In this document: piece by piece, positions 8,697-18,474 of the stretch
Layout: every line of letters begins with the position of its first letter
Position numbering within the stretch: the stretch's first letter is position 1
DNA from: Devosia sp.
GTDB lineage: Bacteria; Pseudomonadota; Alphaproteobacteria; Rhizobiales; Devosiaceae
DNA: 53,556 nucleotides
Reading direction: 5' to 3'
NCBI RefSeq assembly: GCF_028290435.1
Contig: NZ_JAQGJV010000008.1
Coordinates: forward strand, 1-53,556
The notes under the pieces: model-generated
Told to the model about the DNA's origin: nothing
Databases searched by the model: none
What the model saw: the letters and a program-made list of their open reading frames with translations, nothing else
Translations under genes and position numbers: made by a program

Positions 8697-9447
8697 TGTG
8701 TCTGAGCTGCTGCCGGTTCGGTGGACAGGCGGTTAGGCTTGCTTAGCTTGCTCTTCGTCGTCCACGGGGCTGAGGTAGCCCAGTGTCGAGTGTGGGCGCC
8801 TCGGGTTATAGAAGCGCTCGATATAGTCGAACACATCGGCCTTGGCATCGTCCCTGGTGCGATAGACCTTGCGGGCGGTGCGTTCGGTTTTGAGCGAGGA
8901 GAAGAAGCTCTCCATCGCCGCGTTGTCCAAACATTGCCGGACCGGCTCATCGAGCAGGTAATGCCGTGATCGGCCATCAGCCGCTGGAACTGCCCGGATG
9001 TGTATTGGCTACCCTGGTCGGAGTGGTGCAGCAGGCTGTCCGGCTTGCCGCGACGCCAGATAGCCATGATCAGGGCATCGGTCACCAGTTGAGCGGCCAT
9101 CGATGAACTCATCGACCAGCCCACCACCCGGCGGGAGTAGAGGTCGAGCACCGCCGCCACATAGAGCCAGCCCTGGGCCGTCCAGATGTCGGTGACCCGA
9201 AGGGCCGCGCAGCGAACTCGGCGATCCACTTCTGGTTCGGCGCCGACGCCACGAACGACCGGTCCAGGATGTTGGGCGAGACCGCGTGGTGCTGCCCACC
9301 ATCCTTGGGCAGTCCGCGCCATCGCGGCCGCGCCCGCAGGCCTTGGCGCTCAGCCGCTCGATGCGATGCAGACCGGCGTCGAGCCCTTCGGCCAGCACGT
9401 CGTGCCAGACCCCACCGGCGCCATAGGTGCGATCGCTTCCGGCAAAG
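8697..9447 (-). mobile_element. Truncated IS3-family insertion sequence
   Basis: The 3' end of the element lies near 8697-8735, just beyond the transposase stop codon. The element stops at about 9447, where the transposase N-terminal half gives way to an unrelated plus-strand remnant. The orfA gene and the other terminal repeat, expected further right, are absent, so the copy cannot move by itself. The inner boundary is judged from loss of transposase similarity and is accurate to perhaps 15 bases. Confidence 0.75.
8733..9445 (-). pseudogene. IS3-family transposase OrfB, frameshifted and truncated
   Basis: On the minus strand the pieces read SDRTYGA-VWHDVLAEGLDAGLHRI, then SPNILDRSFVASAPNQKWI, then WTAQGWLYVAAVLDLYSRRVVGW, HHSDQGSQYTSGQFQRLMADHG and finally DNAAMESFFSSLKTER to the end at 8733. 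These are the rve/DDE integrase core of IS3-type OrfB, with the aspartates at TDIWT and HHSDQG and the glutamate at AAMES. They sit in at least three reading frames. One shift near 8929 looks like loss of a single G before GACAAC; others lie near 9195 and between 9300 and 9430. The coding potential is destroyed, so this is a pseudogene. Confidence 0.85.
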
Positions 9448-9751
9448 CTGGAAGAGCTGCCCAAAAACACTCGAGAGGGATGGCACGGGAGGTACACCGA
9501 CTGGCATGAAACACCATTGATCACGGATAACGACTGGGGCTCTGCTTATTATGAAGGACAGAGGTATTGGACCTCCCCGGGTATCGGCGACTACCTCAAC
9601 AAGTACGGCTTCCCCGTTCCTCTGGAACCTCGATGGGAGACTTTGGCCAATCGTGCCTTATCTACGCCCGGCAACTTCTACGCCTACGGACGAATTGGCC
9701 TGATAATCTTCGTCCGGATGAGTTTTGGGTGATCTACGCCTACAACGGATA
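9448..9751 (+). pseudogene. Remnant of an unrecognised gene, right of the IS remnant
   Basis: From the IS boundary an open frame reads LEELPKNTREGWHGRYTDWHE, WGSAYYEGQRYWTSPG and YGFPVPLEPRWETLANRAL, up to about 9690. The end then continues in another frame as NLRPDEFWVIYAYNG with a stop at 9750-9752. The aromatic-rich, well-formed composition says it was once a protein, now without a start and with one frameshift. I do not recognise the family. It could be the other side of the gene whose end lies at 8567-8692, but nothing proves they belong together. Confidence 0.4.
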
Positions 9752-9802
9752 GGGCATTTGCAGGCTCGGGCAGCAAGCTGCCAGCCCGCTTCCCACGTCC
9801 TA

Positions 9803-9876
9803 GCTGTCGGACTGCCTTCGACCCCATCTCAGTCATTAGCTGTCAGGTTGCAGTATCCCAAAAGCAGCCATTAGCC
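9803..9876 (+). repeat. Dispersed intergenic repeat, degenerate copy 1
   Basis: The stretch at 9854-9875 matches the core ATTCCCGAAAGCTGCCATTCG of the copies at 34713-34734 and 18572-18593 in about 17 of 21 positions. It is preceded by GTCGGACTGCC and ACCCCAT, which echo the first core of those copies. It lies in the spacer between the gene remnant and the first autotransporter. Confidence 0.5.
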
Positions 9877-10094
9877 TCCGGCCCTCAACTGAAGCTCTGC
9901 GCGCCTTTGCGGTCTTTCATCCGAACCGTGCGAATCCCAGAAGGGGAAACGTGGCGCGGTCTGCAGATCGGGGGATGACGCCCCTTGCAATCGTCAATGA
10001 CGGAGCGTCGAACGGCCGAGTAACGCCATGTATTCGATGCCGATTGCTCCGGAATGCAACTGACTGGCGGCTCGGTACGTCGGCAACGACGCCA

Positions 10095-10165
10095 GAGACA
10101 AAATGCGGCAACTCTGGGACGAATCGGCGCTCAAAGTCAGTCCGTCGACTCTTGTCGGCGTGATA
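10095..10165 (+). repeat. Shared autotransporter leader segment, copy 1
   Basis: About 70 bases here match 13885-13955 at roughly four bases in five, including the blocks CTGGGACGAATCGGCGC (here) and CTGGGATGAATCGGCGC (there), and a TCGGCGTG end. Both copies lie 100-170 bases before an autotransporter start. It is not coding in this copy because the frame that would follow the terminal GTG is closed after 23 codons. It may be a common promoter/leader or the trace of a duplication. Confidence 0.65.
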
Positions 10166-10265
10166 CGAGGTGGCAGTGTCCACCGATCTGCGTGTTGTTC
10201 TCGCGCAAAAGCCGCGCATCCGTCCTGATTGCTGTCACGCATAGAGGCGTGGCGAGGGTTAGTTT

Positions 10266-12437
10266 ATGTCCGCACTATTTTCGATACCAGTTGCCGCAGT
10301 TCTGCTGATCGCAGCACCCGCGATTGCACAGGCTCAGAGCTTCACCATTCAGAATGGCCAAACTGCGACCACCACGCAGACGATGGCCGGGCCGTCTGAT
10401 GTTGGCATCGTCGAACAAGGTGGCGCGATCAGCACCACCGTGAATTCTCAGTCTGCTATCGTTTCCAGCGGCGTGAATGCCACGATCACCAATTACGGGA
10501 CGATCTCCACCACGGGTTCCGCTGCCCGCGCAGTCAGGGTCACTGGTGCTGGCGCCAAGGTCACCAATTTCGGGACGGTGTCGACCTCAAAATTACGGGG
10601 CGAGGCTTTCGTTTTGAATGGCGCAAACAGCTCCATCGAGAATTTCGGCCTCATCACCACGGCCAGGGATTACGGAAATGGCGTCACCAGCACGGGCAAT
10701 GACACCACAATCGCCAACTATGGCACGATCAGCACGGCTGGATTGTTTGCCAGTGCGATCTATAGCGCCGGCGACCGGGCTTTTATCGTCAATGACGGGC
10801 TGCTGTCCGCCACAAGTTCGAACGCCAATATCGTTCTTGTCGAGGGAGCCGACACTGTTTTTGTCAACAACGGCGACATCAAAGGCGTCTCCACCTTTCT
10901 CAGGGGGGTCGCCGCATCGGGGGACCGATTCAAGTTCATCAATACTGGTTCTGTTGCCGTTAGCGGGACGTACTATGGCGTGCTGATGGCGGCCAACGAC
11001 GGCGAAATCTGGAACTCAGGTTCCATAAGAACGACAGGTAACGATACAGTCGGCGTTCTCTTGGATTTTAACACCTTCAATTCACGCGTGTTCAACTCCG
11101 GCACGATTGCCGCAAGTGGCCAGAACGCCATCGCTCTTCAATCCTACGGCAACGGCGACATCATCACCAATAGCGGCACCATTTCCGCGCAGGGATCGGG
11201 CAGCCTTGCTCTGGATTTCCAGGGCGCCAACAGCACCCTCAACCTGCTGCAGGGTTCATCCATCGAGGGCCTGATCGGCTACGCGCCGGGCGCTGCCAGC
11301 TCCGGCACGCTCAATGTCGCCAATGGACTGAGCACCGTCCTGTCCTTTTCTGGCGCGGTGCCGGCCAACGTCAACACCAATGGCATGGTGACCAGCGTCG
11401 ATCGGCCCGGCCTCAGGGTCGTCACCGCCGATGTCTCCGCCGTGCAAGCGAGTGGCGTCGGGTTGAGCGCCATGATCGATGGCGTTTTCAACGCCCTGCA
11501 GCAGAACAGGAGCGGCAGTTCGCACTCCGCTCCGCTTGAACCCGCCGCCTATTTTGCTCGCCCAGCGGAGCCGGAAGCCTTCGCGTTTCTCGATGAGACG
11601 CAAAGCGTCGTCAGACCACGCGCCTGGCTGAATGCCTTCGGCGGCCTCAGCACGGCATCCCTCAACGCGGGTACGCAAGCCAGCAGCCGCTTGGGCGGGC
11701 TGGCAGTGGGGGTCGACGTGCCATTGGGTCAGTCCGATACGGTCGGCATTTTTGGCGGCGCGGCGAAGGGCCAGACCTCGGCCGGAAGCACGGATATCGG
11801 GGAAGAGTCCGGCTTTGCCGGGCTCTATGGCAGCCATCAGTTCGATGACTATGCGCTCGACATGGCGCTGGTCTTTGGCGGCACGCACTATACCAGCACC
11901 CGCTCGATCCTGGACAGCACGGCGCCTGGCGGCGTTGCCACGGCGAGCGCCGACTACAATGGCTTTTTCGTTTCGCCCGAGATCGGGCTGGGACGGCAGT
12001 TCGACGTAGACGGACAGGCCATCGCGGTGCGCGGAGCACTGCAATATGCCGGCCTGTTCGTAGATGGATATACCGAATCCGGATCGGTGGGAGCACTTTC
12101 CCTGGACCAGCGTAGCGCCCAGCAGGTGACGGCAAAGGCCTCGATCGCCCTGCCGCTGCTTGTCTATAGCGACGCCGATATCACCACTCGCCTGACGCCG
12201 CGACTGGGTGTGGACGTCACCACGCAGTTCGGCGACCAGATTGTGACGGGCACCTTGGCGGGCACGCCCATCAGTCTCGCTGGCAATTCAGGCCCCAGCC
12301 TCAAGCTGTCGGCCGGTGCCCAACTCGAGCATCAGGTGTCCGACAGGTGGTCGCTCATTGCTGACCTGGAGGGCAGCATATCGTCAGGAAATGTCTCAGC
12401 CGGACAGGCGAGTCTGGCATTGAATGTCAAATTCTAG
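10266..12437 (+). CDS. Autotransporter with beta-helical passenger
   Basis: A 723-residue type V secretion protein. ATG 10266 has GAGGG at 10254-10258 and starts a clear signal peptide (hydrophobic residues 5-18, cut after AQAQ). The passenger, residues ~25-440, is built of imperfect repeats of about 30-35 residues centred on I-x-N-[YF]-GTIST, as in beta-helix autotransporters rich in T, S, N and G. Residues ~450-723 form the outer-membrane barrel, beginning RPRAWLNAFGG and ending with phenylalanine (LNVKF), which is required for BAM recognition. A linker with SGSSHSAPLEPAAYF joins the two. Function of the passenger, such as adhesion or aggregation, is not visible. It is transcribed alone, upstream of an AraC-type regulator and a second autotransporter. 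Confidence 0.9.
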   Translation: MSALFSIPVAAVLLIAAPAIAQAQSFTIQNGQTATTTQTMAGPSDVGIVEQGGAISTTVNSQSAIVSSGVNATITNYGTISTTGSAARAVRVTGAGAKVTNFGTVSTSKLRGEAFVLNGANSSIENFGLITTARDYGNGVTSTGNDTTIANYGTISTAGLFASAIYSAGDRAFIVNDGLLSATSSNANIVLVEGADTVFVNNGDIKGVSTFLRGVAASGDRFKFINTGSVAVSGTYYGVLMAANDGEIWNSGSIRTTGNDTVGVLLDFNTFNSRVFNSGTIAASGQNAIALQSYGNGDIITNSGTISAQGSGSLALDFQGANSTLNLLQGSSIEGLIGYAPGAASSGTLNVANGLSTVLSFSGAVPANVNTNGMVTSVDRPGLRVVTADVSAVQASGVGLSAMIDGVFNALQQNRSGSSHSAPLEPAAYFARPAEPEAFAFLDETQSVVRPRAWLNAFGGLSTASLNAGTQASSRLGGLAVGVDVPLGQSDTVGIFGGAAKGQTSAGSTDIGEESGFAGLYGSHQFDDYALDMALVFGGTHYTSTRSILDSTAPGGVATASADYNGFFVSPEIGLGRQFDVDGQAIAVRGALQYAGLFVDGYTESGSVGALSLDQRSAQQVTAKASIALPLLVYSDADITTRLTPRLGVDVTTQFGDQIVTGTLAGTPISLAGNSGPSLKLSAGAQLEHQVSDRWSLIADLEGSISSGNVSAGQASLALNVKF

Positions 12438-12836
12438 AAGCAGATCTCTTTCACGGCGGTCGGGGGCTACCTGCAATTGAACGACAGCTAATCTTAGGTG
12501 AACCCACGAAAGCTGCTGACCAGCTTACGGCTCCGGACGAGAAAGTCACCAAGCGTCCGCAGTGGTGATGCCATCGCCAAGAGCCGACAGACCGCCTCCC
12601 ACCCCCATATCGGCTATCACCTGCGTCTGGTTGGTTGGCAGCTCTTGGAAAATACTGGCGCCACCCGCGATGGCTCATCGCCGAGCCGCAGTATTTGCTG
12701 ATCCAGACTGAAAGAATTGAACACCGCTTTCTGCCAAAATCCACGTGAACCCCTTTCGTACATCTGCCAATTTTGCAATCTTGTCCTCCGACGAGACGGC
12801 CCTCGCGCCAGACCCCAAAATCCAGGAGTTGTCGCG
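12438..12836. other. Spacer before the AraC-type regulator
   Basis: About 400 bases without a convincing gene. Around 12499-12525 there is a weak match (CCCACGAAAGCTGCTGAC) to the core of the dispersed intergenic repeat. No terminator for the preceding autotransporter stands out. The ribosome site of the next gene is AGGAG at 12824-12828. Confidence 0.5.
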
Positions 12837-13886
12837 ATGACTGACGAAGCGGCGCCGAGCCAGACCATCCGTGCCGCCGATCTGACGCGCGAAGACAACT
12901 ACGATCAATGGCGGGCCGGGCTAGCCAGTTTGTTCGAGGCTCGCCCTCTCGATGACAGCCTCGATACGTTCAGTGCCGACCTGAAGACGTTCAACCTTGG
13001 CAATTTCCTGCTCGGTAACTCGCGCGCTTCGCCGCAGACGTTCGCGCGTGATAGCGGCCTGGTCTCTGCCGTCGGCATCGATCACCTGCTGATCCAACTC
13101 TATGTTTCGGGCGATTGCGACTTCAATGTCGAAGGCTATGAGTCGCGTGGCAAGACCGGCGACATCGTCTGTTTCGATCTGTCCCGCCAGATGCGGTCGC
13201 GCACCAGTAACCTGGAAACCGTCAGCATCGTCCTGCCCCGGCAACTGGTCCGCCTGCAGCCCTCGACCTTCGATAGTCTGCATGGTGCGGTGCTGGATGG
13301 AGAGAGCACGCTCGGCATCCTGCTGCGCGAGCATCTGTTGTCCCTGTCCAAAGTCGCGCCGCGTCTGTCGCAACCCGACGGTGCGCTCGCCACCGAGGTG
13401 GCGGCGGTGATGATTTCCGCCGGGCTGTCTGCGGCAGCGACGGGCCGCGCCTCCGAGGCCGACCTGCTCGGCACGGCGCTGCAGGCCATCCAGATGTTCA
13501 TCGAGCGCAACATCGCCGACGATCGTCTTTCGCCCGAGTCGATCATGCGCCATTTCGGCCTGTCGCGATCCGCGCTCTATCGCACCTTCGAACCCCTTGG
13601 CGGCATTGCCGACTACATCCGCGAGCGCCGCCTCAATCGCGCCTTCCTGCAGCTATCCTCGGTCGGCGGCGGACGGGGCGTCGTGTCCAAGCTCGCCTAT
13701 ATGAACGGATTTAATAGTGAAGCCGCCTTTTCCCGCGCTTTCCGCCAGCGCTTTGGCATGACGCCAAGCGACGCCATCGCCGAGGCGGGACGCCGGGCGG
13801 CCGAAAAACGCCATATCGTCGATGCCGACGAAAACTGGATGCAGGTTTGGCTAGGCGGCCTCGGCGCCTCGAGCAACGGCGTCTGA
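12837..13886 (+). CDS. AraC-family transcriptional regulator
   Basis: A 349-residue regulator. ATG 12837 is preceded by AGGAG eight bases upstream; an earlier in-frame ATG at 12717 lacks a ribosome site. Residues ~30-190 look like the AraC_binding_2 sensory domain (IDHLLIQLYVSGDC, then KTGDIVCFDLSRQMRSR). Residues ~235-335 are the double helix-turn-helix: LSPESIMRHFGLSRSALYRTFE for the first and VSKLAYMNGFNSEAAFSRAFRQRFGMTPSD for the second, the standard C-terminal signature. It lies between two autotransporter genes in the same direction and its stop codon lies within the repeated leader of the second. Control of one or both surface proteins is a reasonable inference. The ligand is unknown. 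Confidence 0.92.
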   Translation: MTDEAAPSQTIRAADLTREDNYDQWRAGLASLFEARPLDDSLDTFSADLKTFNLGNFLLGNSRASPQTFARDSGLVSAVGIDHLLIQLYVSGDCDFNVEGYESRGKTGDIVCFDLSRQMRSRTSNLETVSIVLPRQLVRLQPSTFDSLHGAVLDGESTLGILLREHLLSLSKVAPRLSQPDGALATEVAAVMISAGLSAAATGRASEADLLGTALQAIQMFIERNIADDRLSPESIMRHFGLSRSALYRTFEPLGGIADYIRERRLNRAFLQLSSVGGGRGVVSKLAYMNGFNSEAAFSRAFRQRFGMTPSDAIAEAGRRAAEKRHIVDADENWMQVWLGGLGASSNGV

Positions 13887-13955
13887 GACGAAACACGGCA
13901 AGTCTGGGATGAATCGGCGCCTGAGGTCGGTCCGTAGCAACTTCTCGGCGTGCTA
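13885..13955 (+). repeat. Shared autotransporter leader segment, copy 2
   Basis: Counterpart of 10095-10165, about 80 percent identical by eye. It begins at the stop codon of the AraC-type gene and ends at the GTG of 13950. Because the matching copy is non-coding, the segment is best read as leader DNA, not as the first codons of the following gene. Confidence 0.65.
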
Positions 13956-13994
13956 ACGAACTGGGCGGCATCGACCTCCTGGGGGCATAGTTTC

Positions 13995-16900
13995 GTGCGG
14001 TTGTTGACTCGGTTCGCTTCTATAGCGCGCGTGTGCGTTCTTGCCTTTTGCCTGGCAACCGCGTTTTGCCTTCCATCACTGGCGCAAACGATCCGAGGAT
14101 CGACTCCTCCAGGTTATTCGGACTTCCAGGTCGCGTTCGGCGAATCAACGACGTTGGTCGCCACCTTTTTTTACGAAGCCGGGCTGGAGTGGGACCGGGG
14201 CGGGGTCTCGTGGACCGTTTATCCCAATGGTGCGGGCCCGAAGGAAGGCATTACCTGCGCCAATGGTCCGAGCCAGAACATCAGCAGGTACACAGCGTCC
14301 AGCAGTTGCAGCGTGGTGACCAATTCGACCGTCGGTATCTTCACCGTGACGGCCACGGTATCGGGCGGTCCTGTCCTGACCTATCAGATTCGTAACTATG
14401 CCAATGTCACGCTGGTCTCGGGTCCGTTGGCAAACGGCACGCCCGGCGTGGCGTATAGCGGCACCATTCCCGGCCAATTCGGTTCGCAGCCGCTGACTTA
14501 TAGCGTCAGCGCGGGTGCGCTGCCGTCCGGCATCGGTCTGTCGAGCAGCGGCGCTCTGTCGGGTCGGCCGACCCAGGTTGGCACGTTCAATTTTACTGCG
14601 TCCGTCCTGGATAGCGGCAATATCTATGGCCAGCGCAGCACTGCGACCGCGCCATTCTCGATAACGATCGATCCGCCAAGCCTTGTGCTTTCGGCCCCGA
14701 CGCCAGCCGGCGCCACTGTCGCGACGGCCTATTCGCTGCAATTGACGGGTGCCGGCGGAGTGACCCCATATCGATATACCGTCAGCGCCGGCGCGCTGCC
14801 GCCAGGGGTGTCGCTCAACGCAACGTCCGGACTGATCAGCGGCATTCCGACCGCAAGCGGGACGTTCAATTTTACCGCCCAGCTCGGCGACGCCACCACC
14901 GGCACCGGAGCGCCTTTTTCAGGCACCCGCAGCTACAGTATCTCGGTGGACAAGGCCGCGACCAGCCTCAGCCTGCCAGCCATCGCGGCGACGGATATCG
15001 CCAATACGGCCACCTTCACCGCCTCCGTCACGCCAGCCGGCGCGACAGGTACAGTCAGTTTTTGGCTGAATGACGTTGGGCAGCCCGATGCGACAATCTC
15101 GGGGGGATCCGCATCGTTCACGACTGCCGCGCTGCAGCCCGGTAGCTACACGGTCAAGGCGCGCTACAACGGCGATGGTAATTATCTGCCCAGCAGTACG
15201 CTCAGTACGCCTCACACGGTCAATCGCGGCACGGCGCCGGTGAGCATCACGGCACCATCGGGTGAAGTCGGTCCGGGAGAGCTGATCGGCGCGCAGGTCG
15301 CACAAGCGAACGCGACCGGCCAGATTACCTTCGAGCTTGATGGCGCGCCGCAATCTCCCGCTCAGACGCTGGATGGCACTGCCGCGGCCAGCTTTGCCCT
15401 GCCGCAATTGGCGCCCGGCCAGCACAGCCTTGTCGCGGTCTATGGCGGCGACAGCACCTATGTCCCCGCGCGCTCGCCGGCAGTCAGTTTCGTCATCCGC
15501 CGCTTGAACACACCCGTTGCAGTCATTGCGCCCAGCGGCGAAGTCAGTCCCGGCGACGCGATAGACGCGCAAACGGCGGAGGCGGATGCGACCGGCCAGG
15601 TGACGTTCGAACTCGATGGCGTGCCGCAATCACCGGCCCAGCCCTTGGGCGGTAATGGCCGCGCCAGCTTCACCCTGCCGCAATTGAGCCCGGGCCAGCA
15701 TAGCCTCCTCGCCGACTATGCCGGCGATAGCACCTACCTGCCGGCGCGATCCACGGTGATCACTTTCGTGGTCCGACGCGTCAACGCTCCGGCGACGGTG
15801 ATCGCGCCACCCGGCGAAGTCAGCCCCGGCGACATTATCGACATGCAGATGGCGCTGGCGGATGCAACCGGCCAAGTGACGTTCGAGGTCGACGGCGTGC
15901 CGCAATCGCCAACCCAAGCCCTGGACGGGAGTGCTCGCGCCAGCTTCACGCTGCCGCAACTGGCGCCCGGCTCGCACAGCCTTCTCGCGGCCTATGGCGG
16001 CGACAGCATATATGCGCCGGTACGATCGGCAGCGACCGATTTTGTCATCCGCCGCATAGTCACACCCGTGAGCTTGACCGCGCCCTCCGGCGAAGTTGGC
16101 TCGGGCGATTTGATCACCGCGCAGATGACGCAGTCGGACGCGACCGGGCAGATCACCTTCGAACTTGATGGCGTGGCGCAATCCCCGGCGGGAAACATTG
16201 ACGCCAACGGCCGCGCAAGCTTCACCCTGCCCCAACTGTCGCCGGGCTCGCACACAATCGTGGCCAACTATGGCGGCGATAGCACCTATGTGCCGGCGCA
16301 ATCGGCGCCGATCAGCTTCGGTTTCCGCAACACCGCAAGCGTGACACTCCGACAGGTCACCGGCGGCAGCGACGCCACTTTCGCATTTACCTCGGCAACG
16401 CCGGAGCTCAATGTGTCGCTGACGACAAGTGGCGGCACGGCCCAAACGCAGGCCATCGCGCTCCTTCCCGGCGCCTATTCGGTGACGGCAGCCGATATGA
16501 TTGGGGCGGGGTTGACGTTGAACAGCCTGAGCTGCACCGACGCCAATGGTTCGGTCGATCTGGCAAGCCGCACGGCTACCATTCAGCTCGACATCGCCGA
16601 GAATGTCGTCTGCACCTTCTCCGCCGCCAATTCGTCCGCCGAGACGCAGCAATATGTCGAAAAGCTCATCGAGACCCGAGCCGCCGTGTTGCTGGCCAAC
16701 CAGCCGAACCTGTCGCGTCGCATCGCGCGCTTCAACGCCACCGCGTCGGCGGGCAATCCGGTGGATTCCCTGATGGGCTACCTGCCGCAATTGATGGGCG
16801 GCGGCCAGCAGAAGGTGCAGGCATCGCTCGCCGCCATCGAAGCGGCGGCCGGCAATGCCCAGCCCAACCAGTTCGACGTCTGGATCGACGCGACCTTCGG

Positions 16901-17609
16901 CCTGCTGCAGGCCAACGCGGTCAAAGGCAATTCAACGGTTGCAACCGTGGGCGCCGACTACCTGTTGACGCCGGACTTTCTCGTCGGTGGCTTCGTGCAG
17001 TTCGATGCCGCGTCGCAACGCTCTGACGTGAGCGCCGCGACCGCCGATTCCAGCGGCTTTATGGCGGGCCCCTATGTGACCGCCAAGCTGAATGAACAGC
17101 TCTACCTCGATCTGTTGGCCGGCTTTGGCGCGGCCACCAACCGCGTTAGCCCGCTCGGCACCTATAGCGACACCTTCAATTCCACCCGCTATCTGCTCAG
17201 CGCCACACTGTCGGGCCAGATCGAATGGGACCAGTGGACCGTCATGCCGCGTGCGCAACTGAGCTATTTCGAAGAAACCGCGCCCGGCTATACCGACGGG
17301 CTGGGCATCGATGTCCCGGGCTCGACGGTCGGCATGGGTCAAATCGCTGTCGGACCGGGCGTCAGCTACCGCTTCGTTTCGGACGGCCAGATCACCCTGG
17401 ATACCGGCCTGCGCCTCGACGCCGTGCTCAACCTGACCGATATCGCCAACCTGGGTGCCAACCAACCCTATGGCCGCGTCGAAACCAACCTGACGCTCGG
17501 CTTCGGTGGCGGGGCCACATTGGGTCTGTCCGCCACTTACGACGGCTTGGGCGCCTCCTCGCAGAAATCGCTCAGCGCCAGCGGGAACTTACGCATCCCT
17601 GTCCGATAG
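13995..17609 (+). CDS. Large autotransporter with Ig-like repeat passenger
   Basis: A ~1204-residue autotransporter. I start it at GTG 13995, which gives a compact signal peptide (VRLLTRF, hydrophobic stretch, LPSLAQ) with GGGGG at 13981-13985. The alternative GTG at 13950 falls in the shared leader repeat. Order of parts: two putative-Ig (He_PIG-like) modules at residues ~136-318 (both with [10 protein letters not shown] or [11 protein letters not shown]), one Ig-like module at ~319-413, then four tandem 92-residue modules (DNA period exactly 276 bases, about 15235-16338) each with SGEVxxGD, ATGQxTFELDG, QSPA, ASFxLPQL and GGDSxY. A prealbumin-like segment follows, and the outer-membrane barrel occupies ~958-1204. 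The last residue is arginine (RIPVR), unlike the usual aromatic end. An adhesin-like stalk is inferred. Confidence 0.88.
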   Translation: MRLLTRFASIARVCVLAFCLATAFCLPSLAQTIRGSTPPGYSDFQVAFGESTTLVATFFYEAGLEWDRGGVSWTVYPNGAGPKEGITCANGPSQNISRYTASSSCSVVTNSTVGIFTVTATVSGGPVLTYQIRNYANVTLVSGPLANGTPGVAYSGTIPGQFGSQPLTYSVSAGALPSGIGLSSSGALSGRPTQVGTFNFTASVLDSGNIYGQRSTATAPFSITIDPPSLVLSAPTPAGATVATAYSLQLTGAGGVTPYRYTVSAGALPPGVSLNATSGLISGIPTASGTFNFTAQLGDATTGTGAPFSGTRSYSISVDKAATSLSLPAIAATDIANTATFTASVTPAGATGTVSFWLNDVGQPDATISGGSASFTTAALQPGSYTVKARYNGDGNYLPSSTLSTPHTVNRGTAPVSITAPSGEVGPGELIGAQVAQANATGQITFELDGAPQSPAQTLDGTAAASFALPQLAPGQHSLVAVYGGDSTYVPARSPAVSFVIRRLNTPVAVIAPSGEVSPGDAIDAQTAEADATGQVTFELDGVPQSPAQPLGGNGRASFTLPQLSPGQHSLLADYAGDSTYLPARSTVITFVVRRVNAPATVIAPPGEVSPGDIIDMQMALADATGQVTFEVDGVPQSPTQALDGSARASFTLPQLAPGSHSLLAAYGGDSIYAPVRSAATDFVIRRIVTPVSLTAPSGEVGSGDLITAQMTQSDATGQITFELDGVAQSPAGNIDANGRASFTLPQLSPGSHTIVANYGGDSTYVPAQSAPISFGFRNTASVTLRQVTGGSDATFAFTSATPELNVSLTTSGGTAQTQAIALLPGAYSVTAADMIGAGLTLNSLSCTDANGSVDLASRTATIQLDIAENVVCTFSAANSSAETQQYVEKLIETRAAVLLANQPNLSRRIARFNATASAGNPVDSLMGYLPQLMGGGQQKVQASLAAIEAAAGNAQPNQFDVWIDATFGLLQANAVKGNSTVATVGADYLLTPDFLVGGFVQFDAASQRSDVSAATADSSGFMAGPYVTAKLNEQLYLDLLAGFGAATNRVSPLGTYSDTFNSTRYLLSATLSGQIEWDQWTVMPRAQLSYFEETAPGYTDGLGIDVPGSTVGMGQIAVGPGVSYRFVSDGQITLDTGLRLDAVLNLTDIANLGANQPYGRVETNLTLGFGGGATLGLSATYDGLGASSQKSLSASGNLRIPVR
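15235..16338 (+). repeat. Four tandem 276-bp Ig-like repeats inside the autotransporter
   Basis: Equivalent codons recur at 15513 and 15789 and one period either side, giving a 276-base (92-residue) unit present four times. Units differ at many third positions and some residues, so they are old duplications and not recent identical copies. The unit has the bacterial Ig-like (Big_3_5-type) pattern ending YGGDSxYxPxRS. Confidence 0.85.
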
Positions 17610-17990
17610 ACGAAGGCGCGTTCTATATCCAGCCCGACGCTTCAAACTGCGGCGGCATCACCGGCTTCCTGCGCGTCGCGGCGCCGGCCCGCGAGGCCGG
17701 CCTGCCAGTGTGCAGCCATGGCATGCAGGAGCTTCATGTCAGCGTCGTCCCCACAGCCCAATAGAGGCTGGGTGGAGGCACATAGCTTCGATCTGAACAC
17801 CTACGCGACCCGCCCAATGCCACTGCCCGACGGCCTGGCAATTGCCTCTGACACGCCTCGCATAGGCATCGGGTTCGACTGGGCCGGGCTGTGCAAAGCG
17901 ACGGGCCTGGCCCGAGGCTTAAAGTCGACGACAGCCCTGCCGCTGGGCAACGCCGACAGCCATGACGCAAGAAAGCCCCTGGCCGCATGA
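17606..17990 (+). pseudogene. C-terminal remnant of a mandelate racemase/muconate lactonizing enzyme family gene
   Basis: Two overlapping frames together give an enolase-superfamily C-terminus. The first (17606-17764) reads [20 protein letters not shown] then [16 protein letters not shown]. After a frameshift near 17750 the second reads GWVEAHSFDLNTYATRPMPL, then DGLAIASDTPRIGIGFDW. In intact members the QPD, CGGI, HGMxELH and final PGxGxxxDW blocks follow each other in exactly this order. Only the last ~120 residues remain, and the remnant begins inside the last codons of the autotransporter, so a deletion or recombination joined them. The catalytic lysines and metal ligands are absent. Confidence 0.75.
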
Positions 17991-18004
17991 AGCGCGCCAG
18001 GGGC
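17975..18004 (+). terminator. Stem-loop after the enolase-superfamily remnant
   Basis: Perfect 9-bp arms (GCCCCTGGC at 17975-17983, GCCAGGGGC at 17996-18004) with a 12-base loop, lying just beyond the remnant. No T run follows, so it is either a Rho-independent terminator that has decayed or a message-end stabilising hairpin left from the lost gene. Confidence 0.5.
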
Positions 18005-18474
18005 ACCGAAAGGAAGGGCGTGACAACAACCGACGGTAAAAAAACAATGCAAAACCAATGCTATGGTTCCTTCACGTTCTTATCCGTCTCGCCTGAGGCT
18101 CGAAGCGACAACTCAGTTCAATCTATTCCGGCAGCGGAAAGCCACCAGTTGGAACTGTAGTGGCGGAGGGACTGTTAAATGTACGGAGAACGCTGATGGC
18201 CTTCCTACCGTGGATTTTGAGCCGAGTGATATTCCGCCCCCGCCAGCATCGTGCCGCCCGATGGCCCGGAGCCCGATACCGACCCATTTCAGTTTCCGGC
18301 CCGATCCAGACGTTCTTCGTCTCGATCGCGCGATTTTTGACCTGTCTCCAGAATTCGTCGTCATGCGGCAAGGTGCTTGGCGGGCGGCAGCCGACACTTT
18401 CAGACAAACGGCTCATTCAGGAAGATAACTGGTCTCTCAGGTACTTCATGCCGTTAGCCCCGACCCGTCTAAGA
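18005..18474. other. Gene-free spacer between remnant and dispersed repeat
   Basis: Open frames exist on both strands (for example 18063-18428 plus and 18113-18416 minus) but none has a ribosome site, family motif or convincing composition. I treat the stretch as decayed DNA. Confidence 0.5.

Noticed and set aside
13950..13994. GTG 13950 as the start of the large autotransporter
   Set aside because: The region belongs to a leader repeat that is non-coding in its other copy, and GTG 13995 gives a normal signal peptide with a G-rich ribosome site. It remains possible but less likely.
18063..18428. 121-codon plus-strand open frame in the spacer after the enolase-superfamily remnant
   Set aside because: No ribosome site, no motif, and equally long frames run on the opposite strand; it looks like random open DNA.
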